From CAZWEZ01 sp964632795 (GTDB taxonomy: Bacteria; Pseudomonadota; Alphaproteobacteria; Rhodospirillales; 2-02-FULL-58-16), in the NCBI GenBank assembly GCA_964632795.1, contig CAZWEZ010000020.1, forward strand, positions 1 through 45,606: a DNA stretch of 45,606 nucleotides, given 5' to 3'. The translations under genes were made by a program, and so were the position numbers. Under the pieces are notes generated by a model that made no database searches, was not told the DNA's origin, and was given only the letters and a program-made list of their open reading frames with translations. This document shows positions 19,439 to 28,463 of the stretch, in pieces (position 1 is the stretch's first letter; each line of letters starts with the position of its first letter).

Positions 19439-20571
19439 CCCGGCGTTTCGCCGAAGAAACCTTCGAGCAGCGCCAGGTAGACCTCGGCCAGCGCCGCCAA
19501 GTCGGCGACGGCGACGTTCTCGTCCACCTTGTGGCAGCTGTCGCCGATCATCCCGAACTCGACCACCGGGCAGTGGTCTTTTATGAAGCGGGCGTCCGAG
19601 GTGCCGCCCCCGGTGCCGAGCGCCGGGGTCCGCCCGGTAACCGTCTCGACCGCCGCCGCGATGGCCGCGCCGAGCCTTCCGGGCGGGGTCAGGAAGACGT
19701 CGCCGGTGCTGGTCAGTTGCAGCTCGTAGTCCCCGCCCACGGCGTCGCAGTGGCCGCGGATCCAGGCCTCCAGTTCCTCGGCGTGGTGGCGGTCGTTGTA
19801 GCGGATGTTGAAGCCGGCGCTGGCCTGGGCGGGGATGACGTTGGCCGCCGGGTTGCCGACGTCGACCGTGGTGATCTCCAGGTTGGAGGGCTGGAAGTGT
19901 TCGCTGCCGTCATCGAGCGGGGTGCCGTCGAGCGCCCCCAGCATCGCCAGCAGGCGGGGGATCGGGTTGTCGCCCTGTTCGGGGTAGGCGACGTGGGCCT
20001 GGGTGCCGTGCACCGTGAGGGTGCCGTTGAGGCAGCCCCGGCGGCCGATCTTGACGGTGTCGCCGAACGCCCTCTCGCTTGTCGGCTCGCCGACCAGGCA
20101 GGCGTCCAGGGTCTCGCCGCGCCCCTTCAGCCAGTCCAGCACCTTGGCCGTGCCGTCGACCGACGGGCCTTCCTCGTCGCCGGTGATGAGCAGACTGATC
20201 GAGCCTGCGAAGTCGTCGCCGCGGGCGGCCAGGAACCGTGCCGCGGCGGCCACGAAGCAGGCGATGCCGCCCTTCATGTCGGCGGCGCCCCGGCCGTAGA
20301 GCCGGCCGCCGGCGACCTCGGCGGCGAACGGCGGGTGGCTCCACGCCGCTCCATCGCCGGGCGGCACCACGTCGGTGTGGCCGGCGAAGCAGAAGTTGGG
20401 ACCTCGGGCGCCGATCCGGGCGTACAGGTTGGCGACCTCGCCGAAGGGCAGCCGGTGGCAGGCGAAGCCCAGCCCCTCCAGGGCCTCGGCGAGGACCTCC
20501 TGGGCGCCGGCGTCCTCGGGAGTGACGCTGGGACAGCGGATCAGCGCTCGGCACAGCTCCAGGGGGTCCAT
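19432..20571 (-). CDS. dapE: Succinyl-diaminopimelate desuccinylase
   Basis: The 379-residue M20-family dizinc hydrolase removes succinate from N-succinyl-L,L-diaminopimelate in lysine and peptidoglycan synthesis. Visible elements are the first zinc His/Asp in FAGHTDVVPPGDGAAWSHPP, the bridging Asp in GRGAADMKGG, the catalytic Glu pair in ITGDEEGPSVDGT, and GGTSDARFI near the C-terminus. The frame stays open far upstream, antisense to no gene but overlapping dapD in another frame. ATG 20571 gives the family's normal N-terminus (MDPLELCRALIRCPSVTPED). It starts 11 bases after dapD. Confidence 0.96.
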   Translation of the reverse strand: MDPLELCRALIRCPSVTPEDAGAQEVLAEALEGLGFACHRLPFGEVANLYARIGARGPNFCFAGHTDVVPPGDGAAWSHPPFAAEVAGGRLYGRGAADMKGGIACFVAAAARFLAARGDDFAGSISLLITGDEEGPSVDGTAKVLDWLKGRGETLDACLVGEPTSERAFGDTVKIGRRGCLNGTLTVHGTQAHVAYPEQGDNPIPRLLAMLGALDGTPLDDGSEHFQPSNLEITTVDVGNPAANVIPAQASAGFNIRYNDRHHAEELEAWIRGHCDAVGGDYELQLTSTGDVFLTPPGRLGAAIAAAVETVTGRTPALGTGGGTSDARFIKDHCPVVEFGMIGDSCHKVDENVAVADLAALAEVYLALLEGFFGETPGC

Positions 20572-20582
20572 GGCTCGGGCTC

Positions 20583-21425
20583 TCAATCGCGGAGCAGGTC
20601 GTTGATCGAGGTCTTGGCCCGGGTTTTCTCGTCGACCCGCTTGACGATCACCGCGCAATAGAGACCGGGGCCGGGGGAGCCGTCGGCCAGCGGCCTGCCC
20701 GGCATGGTCCCGGCGACCACCACCGAGTACGCCGGGACCCGGCCGTAATGGACCTCGCCGCTGGCCCGATCGACGATCTTGGTCGATTGGCCGAGGTAGA
20801 CCCCCATCGACAGCACCGAACCCTCCTCGACAACCACCCCCTCGGCGACCTCGGAGCGGGCGCCGATGAAACAGTTGTCCTCGATGATCACCGGCTCGGC
20901 CTGCAACGGCTCGAGCACGCCGCCGATGCCGGTGCCTCCCGAGATGTGGCAGTTCCGCCCGATCTGGGCGCACGAGCCGACGGTGGCCCAGGTGTCGATC
21001 ATGGTCCCGGCGCCGACATGAGCACCGAGGTTGACGAAGCACGGCATCAGCACCACTCCCGGGGCGATGAAGGCCGAATGGCGGACCACGCAGTCGGGCA
21101 CGGCGCGGAAACCCGCCTCGCGGAACCGCGCCTCGTCCCAGCCGGCGAACTTGGCGGGCACCTTGTCGAACCACGGGGCGCCGCCGGGGCCGCCGGGGAT
21201 CGGCGTCATGTCGTTGAGCCGGAACGACAGCAGCACCGCCTTTTTGAGCCACTGGTTGACCCGCCACGCGCCGTCGACCTTCTCGGCGACCCGCGCCCGC
21301 CCGCCGTCGAGCAGCTCCAACGCCGCCTCCACCGCCTCACGCACCTCGCCGACGGTCCCCGGGCCGATCGTCTCACGGTCCTCCCAGGCGGCGTCGACCA
21401 CCGATCGCAACGCATCGTGGCTCAT
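20583..21425 (-). CDS. dapD: Tetrahydrodipicolinate N-succinyltransferase
   Basis: The 280-residue enzyme transfers succinyl from succinyl-CoA to tetrahydrodipicolinate, the step before amination and DapE. An N-terminal helical part is followed by a left-handed beta-helix of hexapeptide repeats (residues about 105-240). Family motifs such as MPCFVNLGAHVGAGTMIDTW, GSCAQIGRNCHISGG and GVLEPLQAEPVIIEDNCFIG are present. ATG 21425 is chosen because GGAGCCC lies at good spacing and MSHDALRSVV fits the family start; the frame extends 23 codons further upstream. Confidence 0.96.
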   Translation of the reverse strand: MSHDALRSVVDAAWEDRETIGPGTVGEVREAVEAALELLDGGRARVAEKVDGAWRVNQWLKKAVLLSFRLNDMTPIPGGPGGAPWFDKVPAKFAGWDEARFREAGFRAVPDCVVRHSAFIAPGVVLMPCFVNLGAHVGAGTMIDTWATVGSCAQIGRNCHISGGTGIGGVLEPLQAEPVIIEDNCFIGARSEVAEGVVVEEGSVLSMGVYLGQSTKIVDRASGEVHYGRVPAYSVVVAGTMPGRPLADGSPGPGLYCAVIVKRVDEKTRAKTSINDLLRD

Positions 21426-21588
21426 CGCAAGGGCTCCGTATCCGTCAGTCTCGTGGCCCGAAACCATGGGCGAGGCGGGCGATGCTGTCAACAACCCCGG
21501 CGGTCACCGTCTTGCCAAGCGCCGGTGTCCCGGCATACGGTCGGCTTTGGCTTCGGGCGCGGCATCGAGATGGAGGACGGTGAAGGAC

Positions 21589-22548
21589 ATGGGTGGGGAA
21601 ACGCCACGTGATGGAGCGCCCGTAGTGGGCGAAACCGGTCTTGTGGCCTATGTCCTGCTGCTTTTCATGGGGGTGGCGTGGGGGTTGGCGGTTTCCTTGT
21701 CGAAAATCGCCGGCACCGCCGGAGGGCATCCGATCGGCCTGGCGTTGTGGCAGGTGTGGGTGAGCGGCGGGATGCTGCTGGCCGTCGGGGCGGTCAGGTT
21801 CCGACCTTCGATTCCGAGACCCAGCGTCGTCGTTTTCTGCCTGTTTTGCGGCGCGGTCGGGGTTGCGTTTCCCGCCATCGCCCTGTTCTGGTCGGCGATC
21901 CATCTGCCCGCCGGGGTCGTCGCCATCGCCTTCGCCAGCATGCCGCTGTTCACCTATCTGCTGTCGGTGGTATTCGGCGTCGAAGACGGCAATCGGCTCA
22001 GATTGCTGGGGGTCGTGGTCGGCCTCGGGGCCATGGCCCTGCTGATCTTTCCCGATCGCGCGCTCCCCGAACCGGGGCTTGCGCCATGGGTGCTTCTCGC
22101 CCTGGCGGCCAGCCTCAGCATGTCGGTCGAGAATTGTTACGCCGGCGGTCTGCGGCCGGCGGGCGTTTCCTCGCTTCAACTGAGTTGCGGGCGGCAGTTC
22201 GGGGCGATTCTCATCCTGACCCCGATCGCCCTGGCGACGGGAACCACGGTCCCGGTCCTGGAACCCTGGGGGGCGGTTCAGTGGGCGGCAACGGGGACCG
22301 GCGTATTGAGCGGGGTGGCTTACACGACATTGCTTTATGTCATCCGCACCTCCGGGCCGGTCTTCGCCAGCCAGACGGCATACGTCATTACGTTGGCCGG
22401 CGTCGCTTGGGGAATGGCCCTCTTCGACGAGCGCCATTCCCAATACGTATGGGTGGCCCTGGCGTTGACCCTCTTCGGCTCCGCCCTGGTCAAGCCGCGG
22501 GCGCCGAGAGCCGCACGCTTCGTGCGCCATGAAAGCCGGGAAGGTTAA
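21589..22548 (+). CDS. EamA/DMT-superfamily transporter
   Basis: The 319-residue protein has ten predicted membrane segments in two repeats of five. It starts with VAYVLLLFMGVAWGLAVSLS and has the typical EamA features (a conserved Pro/Gly-rich segment in the first half, WAATGTGVLSGVAYTTLLYV in the second). DMT proteins usually export metabolites such as amino acids; the substrate is unknown. The gene is on the opposite strand to dapD, dapE and the nucleotidase and ends by overlapping the nucleotidase stop by four bases. Its codon use looks less GC-biased than neighbouring genes, hinting at later arrival. ATG 21589 has a GAGG/GAAGG region upstream; GTG 21580 is an alternative. Confidence 0.8.
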   Translation: MGGETPRDGAPVVGETGLVAYVLLLFMGVAWGLAVSLSKIAGTAGGHPIGLALWQVWVSGGMLLAVGAVRFRPSIPRPSVVVFCLFCGAVGVAFPAIALFWSAIHLPAGVVAIAFASMPLFTYLLSVVFGVEDGNRLRLLGVVVGLGAMALLIFPDRALPEPGLAPWVLLALAASLSMSVENCYAGGLRPAGVSSLQLSCGRQFGAILILTPIALATGTTVPVLEPWGAVQWAATGTGVLSGVAYTTLLYVIRTSGPVFASQTAYVITLAGVAWGMALFDERHSQYVWVALALTLFGSALVKPRAPRAARFVRHESREG

Positions 22549-23240
22549 GAGCGGAAATCCACAACCTCGTTCAGCCACTCCGTCAGGTCCTCGGCGACGT
22601 GGTGGACGTAGCCGTCTTGGCTGCCCTGGCGGCCCCAGGGCGACTCGGTGGCCACCCACACCGTGGTCATGCCCATGGCCGCCGCCGGTTCCAGGTTGCG
22701 GGCGATGTCCTCGACCATCACCGTGTTGCGGGGGTACAATCGGTAGCGCTCGACCAGCCTCCGGTAGACCGCGGGGTCGGGCTTGGGCACGTAGTCGGAG
22801 GCCTCGATATCGAACACGCCTTCGAACAGGTGGCCGAGTCCGAGGTGGCCGGTGATCCGCTCGGCGTGGCCGGTGGTGCCGTTGGTGAAGATCAACAGGC
22901 GCCCGGAGAGGCGCTCCAGGGCGGCGGCCAGGGCCGAATCCGGGGTCAGCGGCGAGAGGTCGATGTCGTGGACGTAGTCGAGGAACTTGCGGGGCTCGAT
23001 CCCGTGGCGCATCATCAGCCCGCGCAGCGTGGTGCCGAACTCCTCGAAGTAGCGCTTCTGGAGCCGGTGGGCTTCGTCCGGTTCGAGGTCCAGGAGCTCG
23101 GAGATGTATTGGCGCATGCGCAGGTCGATCTGGGTGAACAGCCCGGAGGCGGCGGGATACAGGGTGTTGTCGAGGTCGAACACCCAGGCCTCGGCGCGGG
23201 CCAGGAATCCGGCCTCCAGCGGCGCCGGGGATCGGTTCAT
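22545..23240 (-). CDS. Pyrimidine 5'-nucleotidase, HAD superfamily
   Basis: The 231-residue HAD hydrolase has motif I WVFDLDNTLYP (nucleophile Asp and acid-base Asp), motif II LLIFTNGTTGH, the motif III Lys in KPDPAVYRRL, and motif IV MVEDIARNLEPAAAMGM. The DLDNTLYPAASGLFTQID stretch is typical of the SDT1/pyrimidine 5'-nucleotidase subgroup that dephosphorylates pyrimidine monophosphates. The frame opens 58 codons further upstream, but ATG 23240 gives the family's normal length. It commonly sits just upstream of dapD in alphaproteobacteria; here the DMT transporter gene lies between. Confidence 0.85.
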   Translation of the reverse strand: MNRSPAPLEAGFLARAEAWVFDLDNTLYPAASGLFTQIDLRMRQYISELLDLEPDEAHRLQKRYFEEFGTTLRGLMMRHGIEPRKFLDYVHDIDLSPLTPDSALAAALERLSGRLLIFTNGTTGHAERITGHLGLGHLFEGVFDIEASDYVPKPDPAVYRRLVERYRLYPRNTVMVEDIARNLEPAAAMGMTTVWVATESPWGRQGSQDGYVHHVAEDLTEWLNEVVDFRS

Positions 23241-23387
23241 GAATCGGGGCTCTTGGCCATGGCCGGCCATTAGAGAGGCCGCAGGCGGTCCCTGGCAAGA
23301 CCCTTGGCGCGGATTCCAGGGGTAGCCGCCTTCGCCACAATGTAGGTAATATGGAGACGGCGACGCCCCACGGCACCCCACGAGGCG

Positions 23388-25091
23388 ATGTTGAAGAACC
23401 GAGCCAACGATCACCCCCGAGACCAGGCCGTCGACAGGGGAGCCCTGCTGGCCGGCTATCCCGGCGCCGCCCTGCTGGCCCGCGGCGACGGCTCGGTGGT
23501 CGCCGCCAACGCCCAGGCGGCCGGCCTCAAGGAGCTGATCGAACGCGGCCAGGCGCCGGAGATCGCCGCCCTCATCGGGCGGGCTGCCGAGGAGGGACGG
23601 ATCGCCTCGGGCGCCGTCGCCCTGCCCGGGGCCAAGGAAAAGAAGGTCCTCGAGGTAACGGCGCTGCCGTTGGCCGCCGGCGGCGAGCTGCTGGTGATCG
23701 CCCGCGATATGACCATGGAGCGCAACCTGCGCTCGGTGCTGGTCGAATCCCGCCAGCGCTACAAGGACCTGGTCGAGGTGTCCAGCGACTTCGCCTGGGA
23801 GATCGACCCCCAGGGCCGGTTCGCCTTCGTCTCGCCGCGCGGCGCCCTGGGCTACAAGGCCGAGGACCTGGTCGAGCGGCGGCCCGAGGAGTTCGTCACC
23901 GACCCCGACAGCTACTCACCCCTGCCGTTCCTCAGCGACCGCCCCCTGGAGAACGTCGAGATGTGGATGCGCCGGGCCGACGGCTCGGTGGCCTGCGTGA
24001 TCATCTCCTGCCTGCCGCTGCTGGCCGAGGACGGCTCCTGGCACGGGGCCAGGGGCATCTGCCGCGACATCACCGAGGAACGCGAGCGCGAGGCGGCGCT
24101 GGCCCGGGCCCGCAACCGCGAACAGCTTCTCAATTACATCGTCAGCACCATCCGCGACGAGGTCGAGCCGACCAATATGCTGACCACCGCCGCCGGGGCC
24201 ACCGCCCGGGCGTTGGGCGCCGCGGGATGCAACATCTACCGCCAGGACGAATCGGGGGCCTTCGTGGCCGCGGCCCGGTACGGCAACACCGAGGGGCTCG
24301 GCGAGCTGGACGATTTCCTGTCCCGACTCGACGGCGAGGTCCTTGAGTTCGAAGCCGGCAGGTGGCGGGTGCTGGCCGCCGCCACCCATTACCGCAAGTC
24401 GGTCAACGGCGCCATCTGCATGTGGCGGGACGCCGCCAAGGGACCGTGGGAAGACGACAACCTGATCCTGATCGGCGACGTCGCCAACCAGCTCGGCATC
24501 GCCAACGAGCAGATCGCGATCCACGAACGGATCGTCAAGCTGTCGCGCACCGACGCCTTGACCGGGCTGCTCAACCGCCGCGCCTTCTTCGAGGAGGAGC
24601 TGCCCCGCCGCCAGTCGCGGCTCGACCGCAGCGGCTTCACCGCGACCCTGCTCTACCTCGATCTCGACAACTTCAAGCTGGTCAACGACGTCCACGGCCA
24701 CCAGCGCGGCGACGAGGCGATCCTGTTCCTCCGCGACATGCTGATGAAGCACTCACGGCCGATCGACGTCATCGCCCGCCTGGGCGGCGACGAGTTCGCG
24801 GTGTGGCTCGACGGAATCACGCCCGAGGTGGCGGTCAAGCGGGTCGAGGAGCTGGTCGTAACGGCGCGCGAGCTCGAGCAGTTCTCGGGCGACGCCGATC
24901 ATCCCTTGGGGGTGTCGATCGGAGTCGCCATGTACGATCCCAACCGGTCCGAAAGCATGACCGACCTGATCGCCCGCGCCGACGGGGCGATGTACGTGGT
25001 GAAACGCGCCGGCAAGGGCGGGTATATCATCGCCCCGCCGCCCGGGACGGCGCCGGACGGCGGCGGCGATGATGGACCGAACGAGGAGTAA
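23388..25091 (+). CDS. Diguanylate cyclase with PAS and GAF domains
   Basis: The 567-residue protein has no membrane segment. Residues 1-115 form a degenerate PAS-like region. Residues about 120-235 are a PAS/PAC domain (YKDLVEVSSDFAWEIDPQGR, then ARGICRDITEERERE), residues about 240-375 are a GAF-like domain, and residues about 390-550 are a GGDEF domain (LTGLLNRRAFF, then RLGGDEF with GGDEF at 466-470). An intact inhibitory I-site (RPID) lies five residues before. It should make c-di-GMP from two GTP, with product feedback. Six bases separate it from the first DUF2336 gene, so all three downstream genes are probably one transcript. Confidence 0.9.
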   Translation: MLKNRANDHPRDQAVDRGALLAGYPGAALLARGDGSVVAANAQAAGLKELIERGQAPEIAALIGRAAEEGRIASGAVALPGAKEKKVLEVTALPLAAGGELLVIARDMTMERNLRSVLVESRQRYKDLVEVSSDFAWEIDPQGRFAFVSPRGALGYKAEDLVERRPEEFVTDPDSYSPLPFLSDRPLENVEMWMRRADGSVACVIISCLPLLAEDGSWHGARGICRDITEEREREAALARARNREQLLNYIVSTIRDEVEPTNMLTTAAGATARALGAAGCNIYRQDESGAFVAAARYGNTEGLGELDDFLSRLDGEVLEFEAGRWRVLAAATHYRKSVNGAICMWRDAAKGPWEDDNLILIGDVANQLGIANEQIAIHERIVKLSRTDALTGLLNRRAFFEEELPRRQSRLDRSGFTATLLYLDLDNFKLVNDVHGHQRGDEAILFLRDMLMKHSRPIDVIARLGGDEFAVWLDGITPEVAVKRVEELVVTARELEQFSGDADHPLGVSIGVAMYDPNRSESMTDLIARADGAMYVVKRAGKGGYIIAPPPGTAPDGGGDDGPNEE

Positions 25092-25097
25092 GGCCCG

Positions 25098-26387
25098 GTG
25101 AACGCCGACGCCGAGGGGACCACGGACACCTACGAACGGGACCGGGAGCTGGCCCATCACAAGGATCCCAAGGTGCGCCGGGCGCTGGCCGAGCGCCAGG
25201 ACGTGCGGCCCGAGATTCTCTATTTCCTGGCCGAAGACCCCTCATCCGAGGTCCGCCGGACCATCGCCGCCAACGAGGCGGCGCCCCGCCATGCCGACCT
25301 CCTGCTGGCCCGCGATAGCGACGAGGGCGTGCGCACCGACATCGCCCACAAGATCACCAAGCTGGCCCCCGGGCTGACCGACCAGGAGCAGGATCGGGTC
25401 CGCCGCATGATCGACGAGGCGCTGGAGATCCTGGCCCGCGACCAGATCACCCGGGTCCGCCAGATCCTGTCCGAGACCCTCAAGGACGTCGCCCACGCGC
25501 CGCCCGAGGTGATCAAGAGGCTGGCCCAGGACACCGAGATCGTGGTCGCCGGACCGATCCTCGAGTTCTCTCCGGTGCTCACCGACGAGGACCTGCTGGA
25601 GATCATCGACAGCGGCCCGGTTGCCGGCGGGCTGGGGGCCATCGCGCGGCGCTCCCAGGTCAACGAGGGGGTCGCCGACGCCATCGCCATCACCGACGAC
25701 GTCGAGGCGATCGCCGACCTGCTGTCCAACTCCTCGGCCCAGATTCGCGAGGAAATGCTGGACCGCCTGATCGAGCGGGCGCCCAGCATCGAACTATGGC
25801 ACGCCCCCCTGGTCGGGCGTCCCAAGCTGCCCTCGCACGCCGCCAGCCAGCTGGCGCGCTTCGTCGCCGACAACCTGTTCGAAACCCTGAAGACCCGCGT
25901 GGATCTGGATTCCGAGACCCTGGACGCGGTCAAATCGGTGGTCCGCCACCGCCTGGATGAGGACCGGGGCGGCGGCGAGGCCGATTCCGAGTCCTATCCG
26001 CTGGTCGATTTCCTGAACACGCCGCCGCCGATCGAGGTCGCCCGGCGGCTACGCGATGCCGGGCGGCTCGACTACAACATCATCTCCAAGGCCCTTCAAG
26101 CCAGCGACTACGCCTTCGTCCTCGCGGCGCTGGTGATCAACGCCGGGGTTTCATTGAAGGTGGGCCAAGAGATCTTCTCGGCGCGCAGCGCCAAGGGGGC
26201 GGTCTCCCTGACCTGGAAGGCGACCCTGCCGATGAAGCTGGCCTTCCTGATCCAGCAACGGATGGCGCGCATCCCGCCGGGCGAGGTGATCAGTCCCCGG
26301 GACGGCAAACACTATCCGCTCAGCGAAGACGAGATGAACTGGCAACTGGAGTACTTCTCCGACCTCTGCGCCAAGCGGGGCGGATAG
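25098..26387 (+). CDS. DUF2336-type protein, first tandem copy
   Basis: The 429-residue soluble protein starts at GTG 25098 with GAGGAG upstream. The first 300 residues look like helical HEAT-type repeats (VRRALAERQDVRPEILYFLA, VRRTIAANEAAPRHADLLLA), matching alphaproteobacterial DUF2336 proteins. The C-terminal 100 residues are a separate helical unit (GRLDYNIISKALQASDYAFV). No enzymatic motif is seen. It is six bases after a diguanylate cyclase gene and paralogous to the next gene over its whole length. A scaffold or c-di-GMP signalling partner role is inference from position only. Confidence 0.8.
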   Translation: MNADAEGTTDTYERDRELAHHKDPKVRRALAERQDVRPEILYFLAEDPSSEVRRTIAANEAAPRHADLLLARDSDEGVRTDIAHKITKLAPGLTDQEQDRVRRMIDEALEILARDQITRVRQILSETLKDVAHAPPEVIKRLAQDTEIVVAGPILEFSPVLTDEDLLEIIDSGPVAGGLGAIARRSQVNEGVADAIAITDDVEAIADLLSNSSAQIREEMLDRLIERAPSIELWHAPLVGRPKLPSHAASQLARFVADNLFETLKTRVDLDSETLDAVKSVVRHRLDEDRGGGEADSESYPLVDFLNTPPPIEVARRLRDAGRLDYNIISKALQASDYAFVLAALVINAGVSLKVGQEIFSARSAKGAVSLTWKATLPMKLAFLIQQRMARIPPGEVISPRDGKHYPLSEDEMNWQLEYFSDLCAKRGG

Positions 26388-26417
26388 GATCTGTCGAATC
26401 GAAGGGAGCGAGGCGGC

Positions 26418-27719
26418 GTGTTCAAGAATCTTTTCAAGGGCCTGTCCCGGGACAAATCCATGACCTACGATCAGGCCAAGGAGATGGCCCGCCACGAGGA
26501 CACCGCGGTGCGCCGCCAACTGGCGGCGCGCGACGACGTCAAGCCGGAGATCCTGTACTTCCTGGCCGACGACCCGTCGCCCGAGGTGCGCCGGGAGATC
26601 GCCGGCAACGAGAGCGCGCCGAGCCAGGTCGACCTGCTGCTGGCCCACGACGCCGACGAGGGCGTGCGCACCGGCATCGCCCGCAAGATCGCCAAGCTGG
26701 CCCCCGGGCTGACCGAACAGGAGCAGGACCGGGTCCGCCACATGGCCAACGAGGCGCTGGAGATCCTGGCCCGCGACCAGGTGACCCGGGTCCGCCAGAT
26801 CCTGTCCGAGACCCTCAAGGACGTCGCCCACGCGCCGCCCGAGGTGATCAAGAGGCTGGCCCGGGACGCCGAGCTGGTGGTCTCGGGGCCGGTGCTCGAG
26901 TTCTCCCCGGTGCTGACCGACGACGACATCCTGGAGATCATCGCCAGCGATCCGGTCCATGGCGCGCTCAGCGCCATCTCGCGGCGCGCCGAGGTCGGCG
27001 AGACGGTGTCCGACGCCATCTACGTCAGCAACGACACCGAGGCGGTCACCGAGCTGCTGGCCAACCCCAGCGCCCAGATCCGCGAGGAGACCCTGGACCG
27101 CATCATCGACCACGCCCCCGACGTCGAACCGTGGCACGCGCCACTGACCCGCCGCCCCAAGCTGCCGGCCACGGCGGCGGCGCGGCTGGCCCGCTTCGTC
27201 GCCTACAACCTGATCGAGAACATGACCGAGCGCCGGGACATCCCTCCCGAGGCCCTCGACGAGGTCAAGGCGGTGGTCCGCCGGCGCCTCGACGAGGGCG
27301 ACTTCGAGGATGCCGGGGGCGCCGACGCGCCGCCCCCCGCCCCCAAGAAGGACCAAGCGAAGGCGTCGCCCGACGACCTGCTCATCCAGGCCAGGGAGAT
27401 GCACCAGGCCGGCAAGCTGGACGAGGACACGATCGCCGCCTCGCTGAAGTCGGGCGATCGCGACTTCGTCGCCGCGGCGCTGGCGGTGCGCGCCGGATTG
27501 CCGCTGAGGATGATCGACAAGGTAATCTCGACGTGCAGCGTCAAGGGGCTGGTGGCGGTCACCTGGAAGGCCGGCCTGCCGATGATGCTGGCGGTGCAGC
27601 TGCAGCAGAAACTGGCCCGGATCACCCCCAAGGACGTGCTCTACGCCAAGAACGGCACCGACTACCCGCTCAACGAACAGGACATGACCTGGCAGCTCGA
27701 CTTCCTCAAGGAATTGTAA
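26418..27719 (+). CDS. DUF2336-type protein, second tandem copy
   Basis: The 433-residue paralogue of the preceding protein starts at GTG 26418 with GGGAGCGAGG upstream. It has the same repeat blocks (VRRQLAARDDVKPEILYFLA, LARDQVTRVRQILSETLKDV) and the same C-terminal unit. The linker is longer and Pro/Ala/Lys-rich (around residues 300-320). A 79-base stretch (26784-26862) is identical to 25449-25527 in the first copy although the genes differ elsewhere. Function unknown. It is the last gene of the unit and converges on the lipoprotein gene. Confidence 0.8.
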   Translation: MFKNLFKGLSRDKSMTYDQAKEMARHEDTAVRRQLAARDDVKPEILYFLADDPSPEVRREIAGNESAPSQVDLLLAHDADEGVRTGIARKIAKLAPGLTEQEQDRVRHMANEALEILARDQVTRVRQILSETLKDVAHAPPEVIKRLARDAELVVSGPVLEFSPVLTDDDILEIIASDPVHGALSAISRRAEVGETVSDAIYVSNDTEAVTELLANPSAQIREETLDRIIDHAPDVEPWHAPLTRRPKLPATAAARLARFVAYNLIENMTERRDIPPEALDEVKAVVRRRLDEGDFEDAGGADAPPPAPKKDQAKASPDDLLIQAREMHQAGKLDEDTIAASLKSGDRDFVAAALAVRAGLPLRMIDKVISTCSVKGLVAVTWKAGLPMMLAVQLQQKLARITPKDVLYAKNGTDYPLNEQDMTWQLDFLKEL

Positions 27720-27803
27720 GGCGGCACGGGGGACGGGCCCGGCGACCGCCTCGATCCCGGCCCGCATCCCGGTCTCGGCGGCCCCCGGCGGAGCGTTTAA
27801 AGG

Positions 27804-27866
27804 AAAAAAAACACCGCCGCCGTCACCCCGGCCCGTGGCCCGGGCGCGAGGGGAGCGGCGGCGGCG
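27804..27866 (-). terminator. Rho-independent terminator of the lipoprotein gene
   Basis: On the minus strand a CCGCCGCCG...CGGCGGCGG stem (27856-27864 with 27814-27822), with further pairing inside its G+C-rich loop, is followed by TGTTTTTTTTCC (27813-27802). It lies just beyond the stop of the glycine-zipper lipoprotein gene and is the best classical terminator in the window. Confidence 0.75.
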
Positions 27867-27875
27867 CGCAACGGG

Positions 27876-28352
27876 CTACTGGACGATCTTCCAGGTGCCG
27901 TCGTACTGCCGGCAGGCGCGGCCGTGGGCGACCTCCCGCTGGCCGTCGATGATCACCGAGGTCTCGTATTCGCGGCAGTTCTGGCCGTCATCGGACTGGT
28001 AGACGTTGACCGGGGTGAAGGTTCCCGAATGCCCGGAGTCCGGGTTGCTCCAGGACGAGGTCTGGCCGCTGGGGTTGCGTTCCAGCGAAGCCTGGGCGGT
28101 GCGTTCGGCCGCCGCGCGGTCGACCTGGTCCATCGACTTGCCGATCTCGCTGCCCAGCCAGGCGCCGCCCAGGGCGCCGATGGCGACCGCCGCCAGTTGT
28201 CCCTTGCCGCTGCCGATCTGCGAGCCGGCCAGCGCCCCGAGGCCGGCTCCCAGCAGGGTGCCGACGGACTGCTTGGGGTTGTCCTGCATGTTCTGGCAGG
28301 CGGCCAGCGAGAGAGCGAGAAGCGTCGCCGAGGCGATGCGGATCATGTTCAT
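27876..28352 (-). CDS. Glycine-zipper surface lipoprotein, 17-kDa antigen-like
   Basis: The 158-residue protein has a lipoprotein signal (MNMIRIASATLLALSLAAC) with lipobox LAAC, so maturation at Cys19 is expected. Next comes a glycine-zipper segment (GTLLGAGLGALAGSQIGSGK, then AIGALGGAWLGSEIG), then a C-terminal domain with two Cys (NCREY and GRACRQYDGTWKIV) like the rickettsial 17-kDa surface antigen family. It is probably anchored in the outer membrane; its role is structural or unknown. GGAGG sits nine bases before ATG 28352. It diverges from the amidohydrolase gene. Confidence 0.85.
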   Translation of the reverse strand: MNMIRIASATLLALSLAACQNMQDNPKQSVGTLLGAGLGALAGSQIGSGKGQLAAVAIGALGGAWLGSEIGKSMDQVDRAAAERTAQASLERNPSGQTSSWSNPDSGHSGTFTPVNVYQSDDGQNCREYETSVIIDGQREVAHGRACRQYDGTWKIVQ

Positions 28353-28463
28353 GTGTGAATACCTCCGTCGATTTCGAAAACCAACTCCAGGATACGCGAA
28401 ACTCCTTTATTAATGGTAACACAGCGCGGCAACCGCCGCCAGCGGCGGCAAGGGGAGGAGGCG

